Shown here: piece by piece, positions 38,269-47,453 of the stretch
How positions within the stretch are numbered: the stretch's first letter is position 1
Layout of the letters: each line of letters begins with the position of its first letter
Source of the DNA: Collinsella phocaeensis
Lineage (GTDB): Bacteria > Actinomycetota > Coriobacteriia > Coriobacteriales > Coriobacteriaceae
DNA: 64,000 bases
Reading direction: 5' to 3'
Assembly: GCF_900119895.1 (NCBI RefSeq)
Contig: NZ_FQLR01000004.1
Span: forward strand, 496,001-560,000
The notes under the pieces: generated by a model
Told to the model about the DNA's origin: nothing
Databases searched by the model: none
Seen by the model: the letters and a program-made list of their open reading frames with translations, nothing else
Position numbers and translations under genes: made by a program

Positions 38269-38308
38269 CGCGGCATGGCGGCGCGCCGCATCGGCACAAC
38301 GGGGCGGC

Positions 38309-38336
38309 GACTATGGGGGCTGCGGCCCCCATAGTC
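38309..38336. terminator. Hairpin terminator after the Rrf2 gene
   Basis: A 12-bp perfect stem, GACTATGGGGGC (38309-38320) with its complement (38325-38336), has a TGCG loop and only ATAT after it. A further GC hairpin (about 38424-38446) precedes the stop of the convergent holin-like gene. Confidence 0.65.
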
Positions 38337-38454
38337 ATATCGAGGATGCGTCTCGGCGCGCGCGGTGCCGGGCGCGGCCGGTCGGTGGGGTGGCGAGGTC
38401 CGTCCGACCCGCCCGCCCCGAGGCCCTGCGCGCCGCCGCGCAGGGCGGCCCATC

Positions 38455-38817
38455 CTAGTCTTTGAGGACGCCGAGGATCGAGCCGACGATGCTCACGATG
38501 ATCGCGCCCACGAAGGCCGACCAGAACCCGGCGATGGAGATGCCCGCGCCGAACAGGTTGACGGACAGCCAGCTGGCGAGCTCGAGCATGAAGCCGTTCA
38601 CCACGAGCTGGAAGATGCCGAGCGAGACGATGGTGACCGGCAGCGAGATGACGGTCACGAACGGCTTCACGAGCGAGTCGACCACGGAGAGGGCGAGCCC
38701 GACGAGCAGGAAGCAGATCCAGGGGTCGGCTCCGCCGAAGGGCGCGATGCCGGGCACGATGGCGGCCGAGACGGCGACCGCGACCGAGGTGAGCAGCCAG
38801 TTGAGGATAAAGCGCAT
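38455..38817 (-). CDS. Phage-holin-4-type small membrane protein
   Basis: 120 residues, four membrane helices, no soluble domain. MRFILNWLLTSVAVAVSAAI and SLVKPFVTVISLPVTIVSLG are typical of the Phage_holin_4_2/YvlD family, which is chromosomal in most Firmicutes and Actinobacteria and not a sign of prophage. AAAGCGGGG lies before ATG 38817. It is divergent from apbE with 87 bp between. Function is unknown; envelope stress links exist for YvlD. Confidence 0.82.
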   Translation of the reverse strand: MRFILNWLLTSVAVAVSAAIVPGIAPFGGADPWICFLLVGLALSVVDSLVKPFVTVISLPVTIVSLGIFQLVVNGFMLELASWLSVNLFGAGISIAGFWSAFVGAIIVSIVGSILGVLKD

Positions 38818-38904
38818 GGGAGCCCCGCTTTCTGTCGTATGCTGGTCGCGCGGTGCCGGCGGGCGCCGCGCATATCGTTGATTGTTCCCAAAGGAGGCGC
38901 GGCG

Positions 38905-39921
38905 TTGCAGCAGGGGCCGAGTCATGTTGAGCCGAGCGCGGCGCGCCCCCCTTCGGACGGGAGCGGGCACCGCGAGATCGCCTTCGAGGTCTTCGACACG
39001 CGGGTGCGCCTCGCGATTCACGCGGACGACGGGGTCGATGCGGACGACGCCTGGGCGGCGCGCGCGGACGCGGCCCTGCTCGAGGCGCGGGACCGCTGCA
39101 CCTTCTTCGAGCGCGCCCTTTCGCGCATGCTCCCCGATTCCGACATCTCCCGCGCGCTCGCCGCCGCGCCGGCGCCCGTGCCCGTCGAACCGGAGACCGC
39201 GGAGCTCGTCGAGGCGGCGCACGCCTACTGCGAGGCGAGCGGCGGCCGGTTCGACATCACGATGGGCTCCGTGACGCGCCTGTGGGACTTCAGGCGGGGC
39301 GCGGTGCCCGCGCGCCTCGCGCTGTCCCGGGCGCTGGCGCACGTGGACCACCGCGCGGTGAGCGCATGGACCGGTGCGGACGGCGCGTCCATGCTCGCCC
39401 TGGAGGACCCCCAGGCTGCCCTCGACCTCGGGGGCATCGCGAAGGGGTATGTGGCCGACGACCTCGCCGCCCGCATCGAGGCGGCGGGCTTTGACCGCTA
39501 TGCGCTCAACTTGGGCGGCAACGTGCTCGTGCACGGGGGCCGCGCGACGGGGGAGCCCTGGCGCATCGGCATCGTCGACCCCTGTGCGCCCGACCGATGC
39601 ATCGCGACGGTCGCGGTCGTGGACGGGTCGGTCGTGACGAGCGGGGCCCATGAGCGGCGCTTCGCCCGCGGCGGCCGCGTGTATCACCATATCCTCGACC
39701 CGTCGACCGGCATGCCCGCCGAGACGGACCTGGCGTGCGCCACGGTGGTCTCGCCGCGCTCGATCGACGGGGACGGCTACTCGACGACCCTGTTCATGAT
39801 GGGCTCGCGCGAGGCGCCGGCGTTCGTGGAGGGCGTCGCGGGCATCGAGGCGGTCTTCGTGGACGTGCGGGGCGGTGTCCGCTGGACGAGCGGGCTGTCC
39901 GGCTTGGTCGAGGTGGCATGA
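38905..39921 (+). CDS. apbE: ApbE, FAD:protein FMN transferase
   Basis: 338 residues from a TTG start: AAAGGAGG lies 7 bases before TTG 38905, and no ATG or GTG in frame is as well placed. Motifs: FDITMGSVTRLWDF, ALDLGGIAKGYVADD, YALNLGGNVLVHG, VVTSGAHERRF, YHHILDPSTGMPAE and GYSTTLFMMG, covering the FAD and Mg2+ sites. The enzyme attaches FMN to Thr of flavoproteins such as Rnf/Nqr subunits or extracellular reductases. No signal peptide is evident, which is unusual for secreted ApbE and suggests a cytosolic or unannotated export form. No target flavoprotein gene is nearby. Confidence 0.88.
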   Translation: MQQGPSHVEPSAARPPSDGSGHREIAFEVFDTRVRLAIHADDGVDADDAWAARADAALLEARDRCTFFERALSRMLPDSDISRALAAAPAPVPVEPETAELVEAAHAYCEASGGRFDITMGSVTRLWDFRRGAVPARLALSRALAHVDHRAVSAWTGADGASMLALEDPQAALDLGGIAKGYVADDLAARIEAAGFDRYALNLGGNVLVHGGRATGEPWRIGIVDPCAPDRCIATVAVVDGSVVTSGAHERRFARGGRVYHHILDPSTGMPAETDLACATVVSPRSIDGDGYSTTLFMMGSREAPAFVEGVAGIEAVFVDVRGGVRWTSGLSGLVEVA

Positions 39922-40095
39922 GGGCACGGTTTCGTGTCGAGCCCGTGGAGCCGACGCCGCTCGCGGGTCGTGCGCGCTTTAGCCAAGTGGTGTGATACAC
40001 TGCATCAGGCCGACGTGGACGCTTGGGCTCCGCGCGCCGTCACGCAACGCAACGTGCCCCGTCCGCGGCGGGGCGATGGGATACGGTGATGTGCT

Positions 40096-40395
40096 ATGAA
40101 TATTGAGCAGATGTTTGAGCGGGCAGATGTCGAGCAGCTCGTTCGCGCAGTCCTCTTGCTCGAGGGAGAGGAGGAGGCCCGCGCGTTCCTCACCGACCTC
40201 TGCACCCCGCGCGAGATCTGCGATTTCGCCCAGCGCCTGCAGGTCGCGCGCTATCTGGACGAAGGCGAGCCCTATGTCGAGGTGCAGGCCCGCACCGGCG
40301 CCTCCTCGACCACGGTGAGCCGTGTCTCCAAGGCCCTCAACGGCGAGCACGGCGGCTACCGCCGCATCCTCATCAAGCTGGAGGACGGGGAGTAG
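40096..40395 (+). CDS. YerC/YecD-type TrpR-related DNA-binding protein
   Basis: 99 residues, all-helical. FLTDLCTPREICDFAQRLQV is the TrpR-like core, and the recognition helix-turn-helix is in VQARTGASSTTVSRVSKALN. YerC proteins resemble the tryptophan repressor but usually sit near DNA-repair or housekeeping genes; ligand and targets are unknown. A -10-like GATACACT lies at 40005-40012. It is followed by a strong terminator, so it is transcribed alone. Confidence 0.88.
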   Translation: MNIEQMFERADVEQLVRAVLLLEGEEEARAFLTDLCTPREICDFAQRLQVARYLDEGEPYVEVQARTGASSTTVSRVSKALNGEHGGYRRILIKLEDGE

Positions 40396-40431
40396 CGCCT
40401 TCCCGTGCACGCCAGGACATCGAGCGCACCG

Positions 40432-40472
40432 CCGCCCCCGCCGCGCGACCTGCGGCGGGGGCGGTCTTGTTT
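40432..40472 (+). terminator. Rho-independent terminator after yerC
   Basis: A 13-bp stem, CCGCCCCCGCCGC (40432-40444) with its complement (40452-40464), is followed by TCTTGTTT. Confidence 0.85.
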
Positions 40473-40535
40473 GCCCCCGTGTCCGCGCGGGCGTGTAGGA
40501 TAGGGTCGGACACAAGACTACCGAGGATGGGACGC

Positions 40536-43500
40536 ATGGCGCTGACGGTCTATTCAACTCAATCCGGCTCGCGGCTCTCCGCCGCCGAGGTCGCGCTGCT
40601 CGCGGCGGGCGCGCGCGAGCACGGTCGCGCGACGCTTCTGGTGCCGACGTTTGCCGAGCGCGACCTCTGCCGGCGCGCGCTCGCCGATGCCGGTGCCGGC
40701 GCGGCGATCGATGTCGCGACGCCCGCGTCGTGGGTCGAGGGGCTCTGGGAGCTGTTCGGCGACGGGCGCCGCACCATCGGGCCGCTCGAGCGCCGCATGC
40801 TCGTCGCCTCCCTGATGGCGGATTGCGACCCCTGCGCGCTCGCGCCGCTGCGCGACAACCCCGGCACGGTCCGCCTCGTCGCGCGGATCGCGGAGGCGCT
40901 GCTGCCCGCCATCGTCGCGCCGGCGCCCGCCGCGGATCCGGCTGAGCCCGAGGGCGATGCCGAGCGGGTCGTCTTCTCGCTGGTCGCGGACTATGCCGAG
41001 ATGCTTCGCGCGCGCGGCCGCATCGAGGCGTCCGAGGCGGCCTGCATCCTGGCGCGTCTCGTCGCGGCGGAAGCCCCGGCCTGCGCGCGCTTCGTCGCCG
41101 TGCGCGACGTCGGCCGCATGTCCGGCTCCCTCATGCGGCTGCTGCGCGCCGTCGCCGAGGCGGGCCAGGTCGCCTGGCTGCTCAATCCCGACCAGCGCTC
41201 GCTCGCCGCCGAGCTGGGCGCGCCCGCGCGCGCCCTCGATCCCGGCGCGCCCGCCGCGTCCATATCGGCCCCCTCCAGCGCCCCCGAGTTCCTCGAGGCG
41301 GCGGGGCCGCATGCCCGTGCCGCCGCCTATGCCGACGCGATCTTGGAGCTCGTGGGCGACGGGCGCGAGGTCGTCGTCGCCGCCGCGCATCCCGTTGAGG
41401 TCTTCGACGAGGTCGCGCCTCGCCTTGCCGCCCGCGGCGTCTGCTCGGAATGCGACGTCGTCGCGCGTTTCGGCGACACCTCGGTCGGGCGCCAGTTCGT
41501 CGCGCTGTCCGATTTGGTCGCGCGCATGAAGGAGGCGGGCGACGACCCCGGCCGCGCGGCGACGTGGTGGCCTGCGCCGGAGCTTGCCGATTGGCTGTAC
41601 TCGCCGCTGTCCGGCATGGATTCCAACTCGGCGCGCAAGCTTGACAAGAAGATCCGCTCCGACCGCTCCATCACGCCCGAGGCGATCCTTCGCACGCTCC
41701 AGAGCTACCAGACCCAGACCGAGACCGTGCGCCGGCGCTCCGATCGGTCGAAGCGCTACGCGCGCGTCCCCGCGGTCTGCGGCGGCGTCGTGTCCTGCCT
41801 GTGGCAAGGCCGGCCGGTCTCGGCGCTCAAGGCCATGTGCGCGGTCGCGACGGCGCTGCCGTCGAGCGCTTTCGGCTGGAGGGACGGCGCGGTGCGCGGC
41901 GCCATCGAGACCTCCATGGCGACGAAGGCCATCGAGGCCCTGGTGGACACCGCGCGCGAGCTCGACGTCCGGCAGTCCGTGGCGGCTTCGGTGCTCGACG
42001 GCCTGGCCGTCTCCGCGCGCCGCCGCGCCGAGCCGGGCGATTCCGCCCACGACGGCCCGGACGGCGGCGCGAAGCCGCCCTGCGTGCGCTTCATGACCGT
42101 CGCCGAGGCCGCGCTGCTGCCCGTGGGTTCCGCCGACGCGGTCTTCGTCGCGGACGTCGATGTCGACAGCTTCCCGCTCTCGCACGAGGAGGGGGCGCTC
42201 GCGACGCTCGCCGCGAAGCTCGGCCTCGCGCCCGTCGAGCTCGAGCCCGCCGCGCGCCTGCGCGACCTCTTCCACCGTGCGCTCGCCTCCGCCCGCTCGG
42301 GCGCGGTGCTCGCGCGCGTGGCGCACGACGGGCAGGCGAAGGACCGCTATCCGGCGGCGATGTGGACGGAGCTCGCGGCTGCCGCCCGCGCCGCCGGACG
42401 ACGCCCGCGCACCGTCTCGGTGGGCGAGGGCGACATCGTGGGGAACCTCGATACCGCCGGCGGGACGGGCCTGTCCCGCAGGCAGGTCGCATGCCTGCCC
42501 CCGCAGGGGCTCGGCGGCGACGCCGTCCGGCACCTGGTCCTGTACCAGCGCGACGCGAACGACCCCGGCCGCCTGGTGCCGCGTCAGCTCTCGGCATCGC
42601 AGATCGAGAGCTACGCCACCTGCCCCCTGTGCTGGTTCATGTCCTCGCGCATCCGCACGCAGTCGCTCGATGCGGGCTTCGGCAACATGGAGAAGGGCAA
42701 CTTCGTACACGACGTCATGTACCGCCTGCACGCCGCGCTCATCGAGGAGGGCGTCGCCCGCGTCACGCCGGAAAACCTCGTTCGCTGCCTGGAGCGCCTG
42801 AAAGACGCGTTCGACGAGGTCCGCGCCGAGCACGCCCGCAACAAGACCTCGAGCTCAGCCGCTCTGGTGGCGCACTCGGCCCTCGAGCGCGCGCAGGTGG
42901 ACGAGATCCTGCCGCAGCTCGAGGCGGTCGTCCGCTACGAGGCCGAGGCGCTTTCGCCCTTCGCGCCGAAGTACCTCGAGTACTCCTTCAACGGGCTCGG
43001 CGTCGAATACGCCGGCAGGCCCCTCGGCGGGCGCATCGACCGCGTGGACGTGGACGCCGAGGGCCGCGCGGTGGTCATCGACTACAAGCACCGGTCGGAC
43101 GTCGACGCCTTCAAGCTGACCGACCCTACGGTGGCGAAGGACGACGGCACCGTCCCGGCGGACGATCCGGATTGGCTGCCCAAGCATGCGCAGGCGCTCG
43201 TCTACGCCCAGGCCCTGCGCCACTCCGAGCTCGCCCTCGATACCCGCGGCGCCCTCTACTTCTCGACCAAGGGCGGCGCCCCCGCCCTGCGCGGTGCCGT
43301 CTCCGAGGAGCTCGCCGAGGTCGAGCGCGGCGACGGGCGCGTGCCGGGCCTGCGCGCGGGCTTCCCGGACGTCGACCACGGCGGCTCCATGGGCTTCGAC
43401 GAGCTGCTCGACCGCGTCGAGCGGGCCGTCGCGCGCAAGCTGGATGCCCTCGAGGCGGGCTGCGTCGCGGCGCCCGGGAAGCCGGGCCCGCGGTGCGCAT

Positions 43501-43538
43501 TCAACCACGACCTCGGATTCAAGCGGAGGAACGCATAA
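40536..43538 (+). CDS. addB: AddB/RexB-like subunit: inactivated helicase with PD-(D/E)XK nuclease
   Basis: 1000 residues. The N-terminal helicase-like part has no intact ATP loop (TLLVPTFAERDLCRRALADA). The C-terminal nuclease has SASQIESYATCPLCWFMSSR, where a cluster-binding Cys is expected in AddB, then KGNFVHDVMYRLH, LGGRIDRVDVDAEG (catalytic Asp) and AVVIDYKHR (catalytic Lys). It is the partner of the next gene in end resection at double-strand breaks, producing recombinogenic 3' tails. ATG 40536 has GAGG nine bases upstream. It ends 2 bases before addA starts, so the two are coupled. Sequence drift is high, as usual for AddB, so some doubt remains about the exact subtype. Confidence 0.78.
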   Translation: MALTVYSTQSGSRLSAAEVALLAAGAREHGRATLLVPTFAERDLCRRALADAGAGAAIDVATPASWVEGLWELFGDGRRTIGPLERRMLVASLMADCDPCALAPLRDNPGTVRLVARIAEALLPAIVAPAPAADPAEPEGDAERVVFSLVADYAEMLRARGRIEASEAACILARLVAAEAPACARFVAVRDVGRMSGSLMRLLRAVAEAGQVAWLLNPDQRSLAAELGAPARALDPGAPAASISAPSSAPEFLEAAGPHARAAAYADAILELVGDGREVVVAAAHPVEVFDEVAPRLAARGVCSECDVVARFGDTSVGRQFVALSDLVARMKEAGDDPGRAATWWPAPELADWLYSPLSGMDSNSARKLDKKIRSDRSITPEAILRTLQSYQTQTETVRRRSDRSKRYARVPAVCGGVVSCLWQGRPVSALKAMCAVATALPSSAFGWRDGAVRGAIETSMATKAIEALVDTARELDVRQSVAASVLDGLAVSARRRAEPGDSAHDGPDGGAKPPCVRFMTVAEAALLPVGSADAVFVADVDVDSFPLSHEEGALATLAAKLGLAPVELEPAARLRDLFHRALASARSGAVLARVAHDGQAKDRYPAAMWTELAAAARAAGRRPRTVSVGEGDIVGNLDTAGGTGLSRRQVACLPPQGLGGDAVRHLVLYQRDANDPGRLVPRQLSASQIESYATCPLCWFMSSRIRTQSLDAGFGNMEKGNFVHDVMYRLHAALIEEGVARVTPENLVRCLERLKDAFDEVRAEHARNKTSSSAALVAHSALERAQVDEILPQLEAVVRYEAEALSPFAPKYLEYSFNGLGVEYAGRPLGGRIDRVDVDAEGRAVVIDYKHRSDVDAFKLTDPTVAKDDGTVPADDPDWLPKHAQALVYAQALRHSELALDTRGALYFSTKGGAPALRGAVSEELAEVERGDGRVPGLRAGFPDVDHGGSMGFDELLDRVERAVARKLDALEAGCVAAPGKPGPRCAFNHDLGFKRRNA

Positions 43539-43540
43539 CG

Positions 43541-46500
43541 ATGGACCTCTCCACCCTCATGCCGCAGCAGCGCGATATCGTGACGACCCTCGACCGGCCG
43601 CTCTTCGTCTCGGCGGGCGCCGGCTCCGGCAAGACCTTCACCCTCACGCGCAGGATCCTGTGGGCGCTCTCGCCCGAGTCCGGGCCCTTCATCCAGAGCC
43701 TCGACCAGGTCCTCGCCATCACGTTCACCAAGGACGCCGCCGCCGAGATCCGCGAGCGCGTCCGCGGCGCCCTCATCGAGGCGGGCATGGACGACGCGGC
43801 GCTGCAGGTCGACGACGCCTGGATCTCGACCATCCACGGGATGTGCTCGCGCATCCTGCGCGCCCATGCGTTGGAGCTCGGGCTCGACCCCGAGTTCACG
43901 GTGATCGAGGAGTCGGTCTCCGGCCCGCTCATGGACCGCGCGGTCGACATCGTGGTCTCCCGCGAGCAGGGCGGCTTGCGCGAGCTGCAGCAGTGGTACC
44001 CGCTTTCCGGCGAGAAGGACCCCAAGGGCTTCGAGGCCGGCACGAGCGTCAAGCGCCTGGTGCGCGTCCTGCTCGAGCGCGCGAGCTCCTCTGCCCGCGG
44101 CTTCGACGACATCCGTCTCGCCCGCGGCGCCGTCGACTTCTCGGGGCTCATGGACGCCTACCGCCCGTGCCTCGGGGCGAGCCCCAAGGCGACCGAGATC
44201 GCCCACACCGCCCTCGATGCCCTGGAGGCCTTCCTCGAGGGCCCTCAAACGCGCGGCGACCTCGCCGCGTGCATGCTCGCCTGCGGGGTGCCGCGCGCGA
44301 GCAAGGCCTTTCCCAAGGAGCAGGTGGCGTGGCTCAAGGCGGAGGCGGCCGACGCCTTCGTCAACGCCTATCTGGCCCTCGGCGGGCCCGCCCTCGACGA
44401 GCTGCTCGCGCTCGCCCGCGCCGTCGGGCGCGAGTACGACGCGCTCAAGGCGGAGCGCTCGGCGCTCGACAACAACGACCTACTCCGCCTCACCTACGAG
44501 GCGCTGCGCGACCATCCCGGCGTCCGGGACGCGTATGCCGGCAAGTTCGCCATGGTCATGATCGACGAGTTCCAGGACACCGACCAGCAGCAGGTCGATC
44601 TCATCAACTTCCTGACGGGCGCGGGCGGGCGCGCCCTGTGCACCGTGGGCGACGCGCAGCAGTCGATCTACCGGTTCCGCGGCGCCGAGGTCGAGGTGTT
44701 CCGTCGCGCCCAGCGGCGCATCGAGGCGGGGGCGGCTGCGGGCGCCGAGGGATCGGTGGTCAAGCTCGTCGAGAACTTCCGCAGCCATGCCGAGGTGCTC
44801 GAGTACGTCGCCCGCATCTTCGACGACGAGCAGGGCGGCATCATGCCGGGCTTCCTCAACCTGCTCGCCCACGAGGGGCGCAAGGACGGCTTGATCGCCG
44901 AGGGCGCCTCGCGCAGGCAGGCGCTGCTCGTCGCAGGCGGGGGCACCGACGAGCGGACGGCGGCGAAGGCCGCCGCGATCGCCCGCAGGTTCCGCGAGCT
45001 CGCCGACGCTGGGCAGCCCGTGGGCGGCATGGTGCTGCTGCTGGGCGGCATGCCCCGGGCGGGCGTGTACGCGGAGGCCATCCGCGCGGAGGGCCTCGAT
45101 TGCGTGATCAGCGGCGGCTCGGTGTTCGCGGGTACGGAGGAGGCCAAGACCGTCCGTGCGCTCGTGCACATGCTCGGCAATCTCGCCGACACCGCGCAGG
45201 GGCTGGCACCCGTGCTCGCTTCGCCGCTGTTCGCCCTGGGCGTCCAGGAGTTCCTGGCGCTGGCGACGGCGCTGGACGCGCAGACCGGGGAGACGCGCCG
45301 CCGCAACATCGAGCTCGGCATCCTGCTCGACGACGACGCGCCGGGCTTCGGTGAGCTCCCGCTGCTCGAGCGGGCGCGCGCCGTGCTGCGCCGCGCGCTG
45401 TCCCGGCTGGGGAAGGACCCGGTCGCCTCGATCGTGCGCGACGTGGTCAACGACTCCGGTTGGATGGTCCGCCTCGCCGCGCGCGGGGCGGAGGGCCGCG
45501 CGCAGGCCGCCAACGTCCTGAAGGCCATCGACGCCGTCGCGGAGGCCGAGGCCGAGGTGGGGTGCGCGCCGCGCCAGATAGCACTCGCGTACGACCGCTT
45601 CCTCGCCGGCAAGCAGGCCCCCGGCGCGCTCAACGAGGAGGGCGGCAACGCGGTGCGCATCATGACGGTGCACGCGTCCAAGGGGCTCGAGTTCCCCGTG
45701 GTGGCGGTGTCCGAGTGCTTCTCGATCCGGTCCAACTCCGAGCGCATGCAGTCCGCGCGCCGCGACGACGGCTCGCTCGACGTCGTCGCCCTGCCGGCGC
45801 GCTTCCCGAGCTGCCGCGACTCCTTTGGTGCCTACGTGGACGGCTCCGAGGTGGAGAAGCTCTTCAAGAAGTTCCTGAGCGGCGCGGGCGCCTCCGGTTC
45901 CTGGCTCGATTCCAGCCTGGTCGACGACGTGTGCGCGACCGGCTCCGCTGCCGAGGCGTGGCTCTCCATGCGCGACGAGGAGGACCGCCTCGCGCTCGAG
46001 GAGCGCGCCCGCCTGCTGTACGTCGCGATGACGCGCGCCCGCGAGGTGTGCCTGCTCGCGATGGACGCCCCGGTCGGCCGAGGCAAGGGAGCGGAGCTCT
46101 CCCTCAAGCCCGAGCTCGACCTCACGCCCGCGGTGCTGGAGCGCATCCTGCCCGACCACGGCGCCTCGCTCGCATGCGACCGCCTCGCCTTCGACAACGC
46201 CCGGGCGGGCGATTTCGAGCTGATCGCCCTTTCGGACTTCACGTACGGCGGGGTCGCGTACGAGGCGAACGTCCAGGTCGATTGCGATGACGTCGCCTCC
46301 ACCCGTGAGGATGCGGTCGAGGGCCTGGACTCGTTCACGCTCGTGGAGCCCCAACGCGTCAACATGCGTGTCGTGCCTGCCGCTCCGCCGGCGCGCGATT
46401 CGTACAGCTACTCCTCGATTTCGGCGGAGCTCCACGAGGAGGGGGAGGACCGCTCCGTTCGCCATCCGGCATCGGCCGGGGAGGACCGGGAGGACGACGC

Positions 46501-47092
46501 GCTCTCCCCGGACGAGGTGCACGCTCTGCGCGAGGGGCGCGCCACCCGCGCGTCCCAGCCGAGTGCGGGCGACCCCACCGCGCTCGGCAGCGCCTTCCAT
46601 GCGGCATGCCAGTGGCTGGTCGAGCTCGACCGCGACGAGCTGCCCGCCGAGCGCGCCGACACGCTCTGCCGCTACTGGGGCTGCACGCCCGCCCAGAGGG
46701 AGCGCTTCGATGCGGCGATGGCGCGCTGGCTCTCCTCCGGGGTGCGCGCCGAGGCGCTCGCGTGGCCCTGCCGCCGCGCCGAGGTCCCGTTCTACACGCT
46801 GGGCATGGACGGGCTCGCCGAGCGCTTCGGCGCCTACGCGGAGGGCGCGATCGACCTGCTGTGCACCGATCCCGCGCACCCGACGCGCGCGCTGCTGATC
46901 GACTACAAGACCGGCGGCAGCGCGGACGAGGCGCCCGAGCGGCTGACGCAGAAGCACCGCCTTCAGGCCGAGGTGTACGCCGACGTCCTCCACAAGGCCG
47001 GCTACGAGCAGGTGACGCTCAAGTTCGTGCGCGTCGAGGTCCCCGACCCGTTCGACCCCGCCCAGCCGCAGGTGGTGGAGTACCGGCTGTAG
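43541..47092 (+). CDS. addA: AddA-like ATP-dependent helicase/nuclease
   Basis: 1183 residues, UvrD/RecB-type superfamily 1 helicase. ATP loop LFVSAGAGSGKTFTLTRRIL at the N-terminus, ITFTKDAAAEIRERV (Ia), DDAWISTIHGMCSRIL, MVMIDEFQDTDQQQ (Walker B), TVGDAQQSIYRFRGAEV, ENFRSH, MTVHASKGLEFPVVA and RLLYVAMTRARE. The C-terminus is a PD-(D/E)XK nuclease: YAEGAIDLL and ALLIDYKTGG, then QAEVYADVL. With AddB it forms the RecBCD-equivalent of Gram-positives. GGAGG lies 11 bases before ATG 43541. An acidic linker (about residues 930-1000) precedes the nuclease. Confidence 0.88.
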   Translation: MDLSTLMPQQRDIVTTLDRPLFVSAGAGSGKTFTLTRRILWALSPESGPFIQSLDQVLAITFTKDAAAEIRERVRGALIEAGMDDAALQVDDAWISTIHGMCSRILRAHALELGLDPEFTVIEESVSGPLMDRAVDIVVSREQGGLRELQQWYPLSGEKDPKGFEAGTSVKRLVRVLLERASSSARGFDDIRLARGAVDFSGLMDAYRPCLGASPKATEIAHTALDALEAFLEGPQTRGDLAACMLACGVPRASKAFPKEQVAWLKAEAADAFVNAYLALGGPALDELLALARAVGREYDALKAERSALDNNDLLRLTYEALRDHPGVRDAYAGKFAMVMIDEFQDTDQQQVDLINFLTGAGGRALCTVGDAQQSIYRFRGAEVEVFRRAQRRIEAGAAAGAEGSVVKLVENFRSHAEVLEYVARIFDDEQGGIMPGFLNLLAHEGRKDGLIAEGASRRQALLVAGGGTDERTAAKAAAIARRFRELADAGQPVGGMVLLLGGMPRAGVYAEAIRAEGLDCVISGGSVFAGTEEAKTVRALVHMLGNLADTAQGLAPVLASPLFALGVQEFLALATALDAQTGETRRRNIELGILLDDDAPGFGELPLLERARAVLRRALSRLGKDPVASIVRDVVNDSGWMVRLAARGAEGRAQAANVLKAIDAVAEAEAEVGCAPRQIALAYDRFLAGKQAPGALNEEGGNAVRIMTVHASKGLEFPVVAVSECFSIRSNSERMQSARRDDGSLDVVALPARFPSCRDSFGAYVDGSEVEKLFKKFLSGAGASGSWLDSSLVDDVCATGSAAEAWLSMRDEEDRLALEERARLLYVAMTRAREVCLLAMDAPVGRGKGAELSLKPELDLTPAVLERILPDHGASLACDRLAFDNARAGDFELIALSDFTYGGVAYEANVQVDCDDVASTREDAVEGLDSFTLVEPQRVNMRVVPAAPPARDSYSYSSISAELHEEGEDRSVRHPASAGEDREDDALSPDEVHALREGRATRASQPSAGDPTALGSAFHAACQWLVELDRDELPAERADTLCRYWGCTPAQRERFDAAMARWLSSGVRAEALAWPCRRAEVPFYTLGMDGLAERFGAYAEGAIDLLCTDPAHPTRALLIDYKTGGSADEAPERLTQKHRLQAEVYADVLHKAGYEQVTLKFVRVEVPDPFDPAQPQVVEYRL

Positions 47093-47111
47093 TCCTGCAG
47101 CGTTCCTTTGC

Positions 47112-47290
47112 GCTCAAAAAGGGGACAGGCACTAAATTGAGCGCAAGCACCGCCCCGCGGGCTTGTCTGCGTGGGACAATCCGACCGCGCGGTCGCCGTG
47201 TGCCCTAGAGCGCGGCCTGCGGGCCGAGGCCCATGCCGCAAGGCTCTTCGCGGCATGGGCCTCAATTCGGTGCCTGTCCCCAATTTGAGG
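47112..47290. repeat. Two 31-bp palindromic elements in opposite orientation, with a hairpin between
   Basis: Copies at 47112-47142 (GCTCAAAAAGGGGACAGGCA at its left) and 47260-47290 (its right reads CCTGTCCCCAATTTGAGG) are inverted relative to each other. A separate hairpin with GGCCCATGCCGC arms (47228-47239 and 47250-47261) abuts the second copy. The stretch 47093-47453 holds no gene. A TAGAAT -10-like box at 47383-47388 precedes dnaE. Confidence 0.75.
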
Positions 47291-47453
47291 TCCTGGAGCG
47301 CCGCGGGTTCCTGAAAAACCGAACAAGCCGTGTTGCTTCGGCGTTCGAACGCGTGTACGCAATCCGTGTCCGCACGGTGCTATAGAATCTATGGTCCGCA
47401 AAGGAACCGGCGGATCGGCAAGTCATCTCAGCACATCAGATTGGAACCCACAC

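Noticed and set aside
38455-38817. Prophage holin
   Set aside because: The family is a common chromosomal membrane protein and no phage genes are near.
41801-43540. N-terminal extension of AddA by about 580 residues
   Set aside because: The extension is AddB read in another frame; the helicase starts at ATG 43541 with its ATP loop close by.
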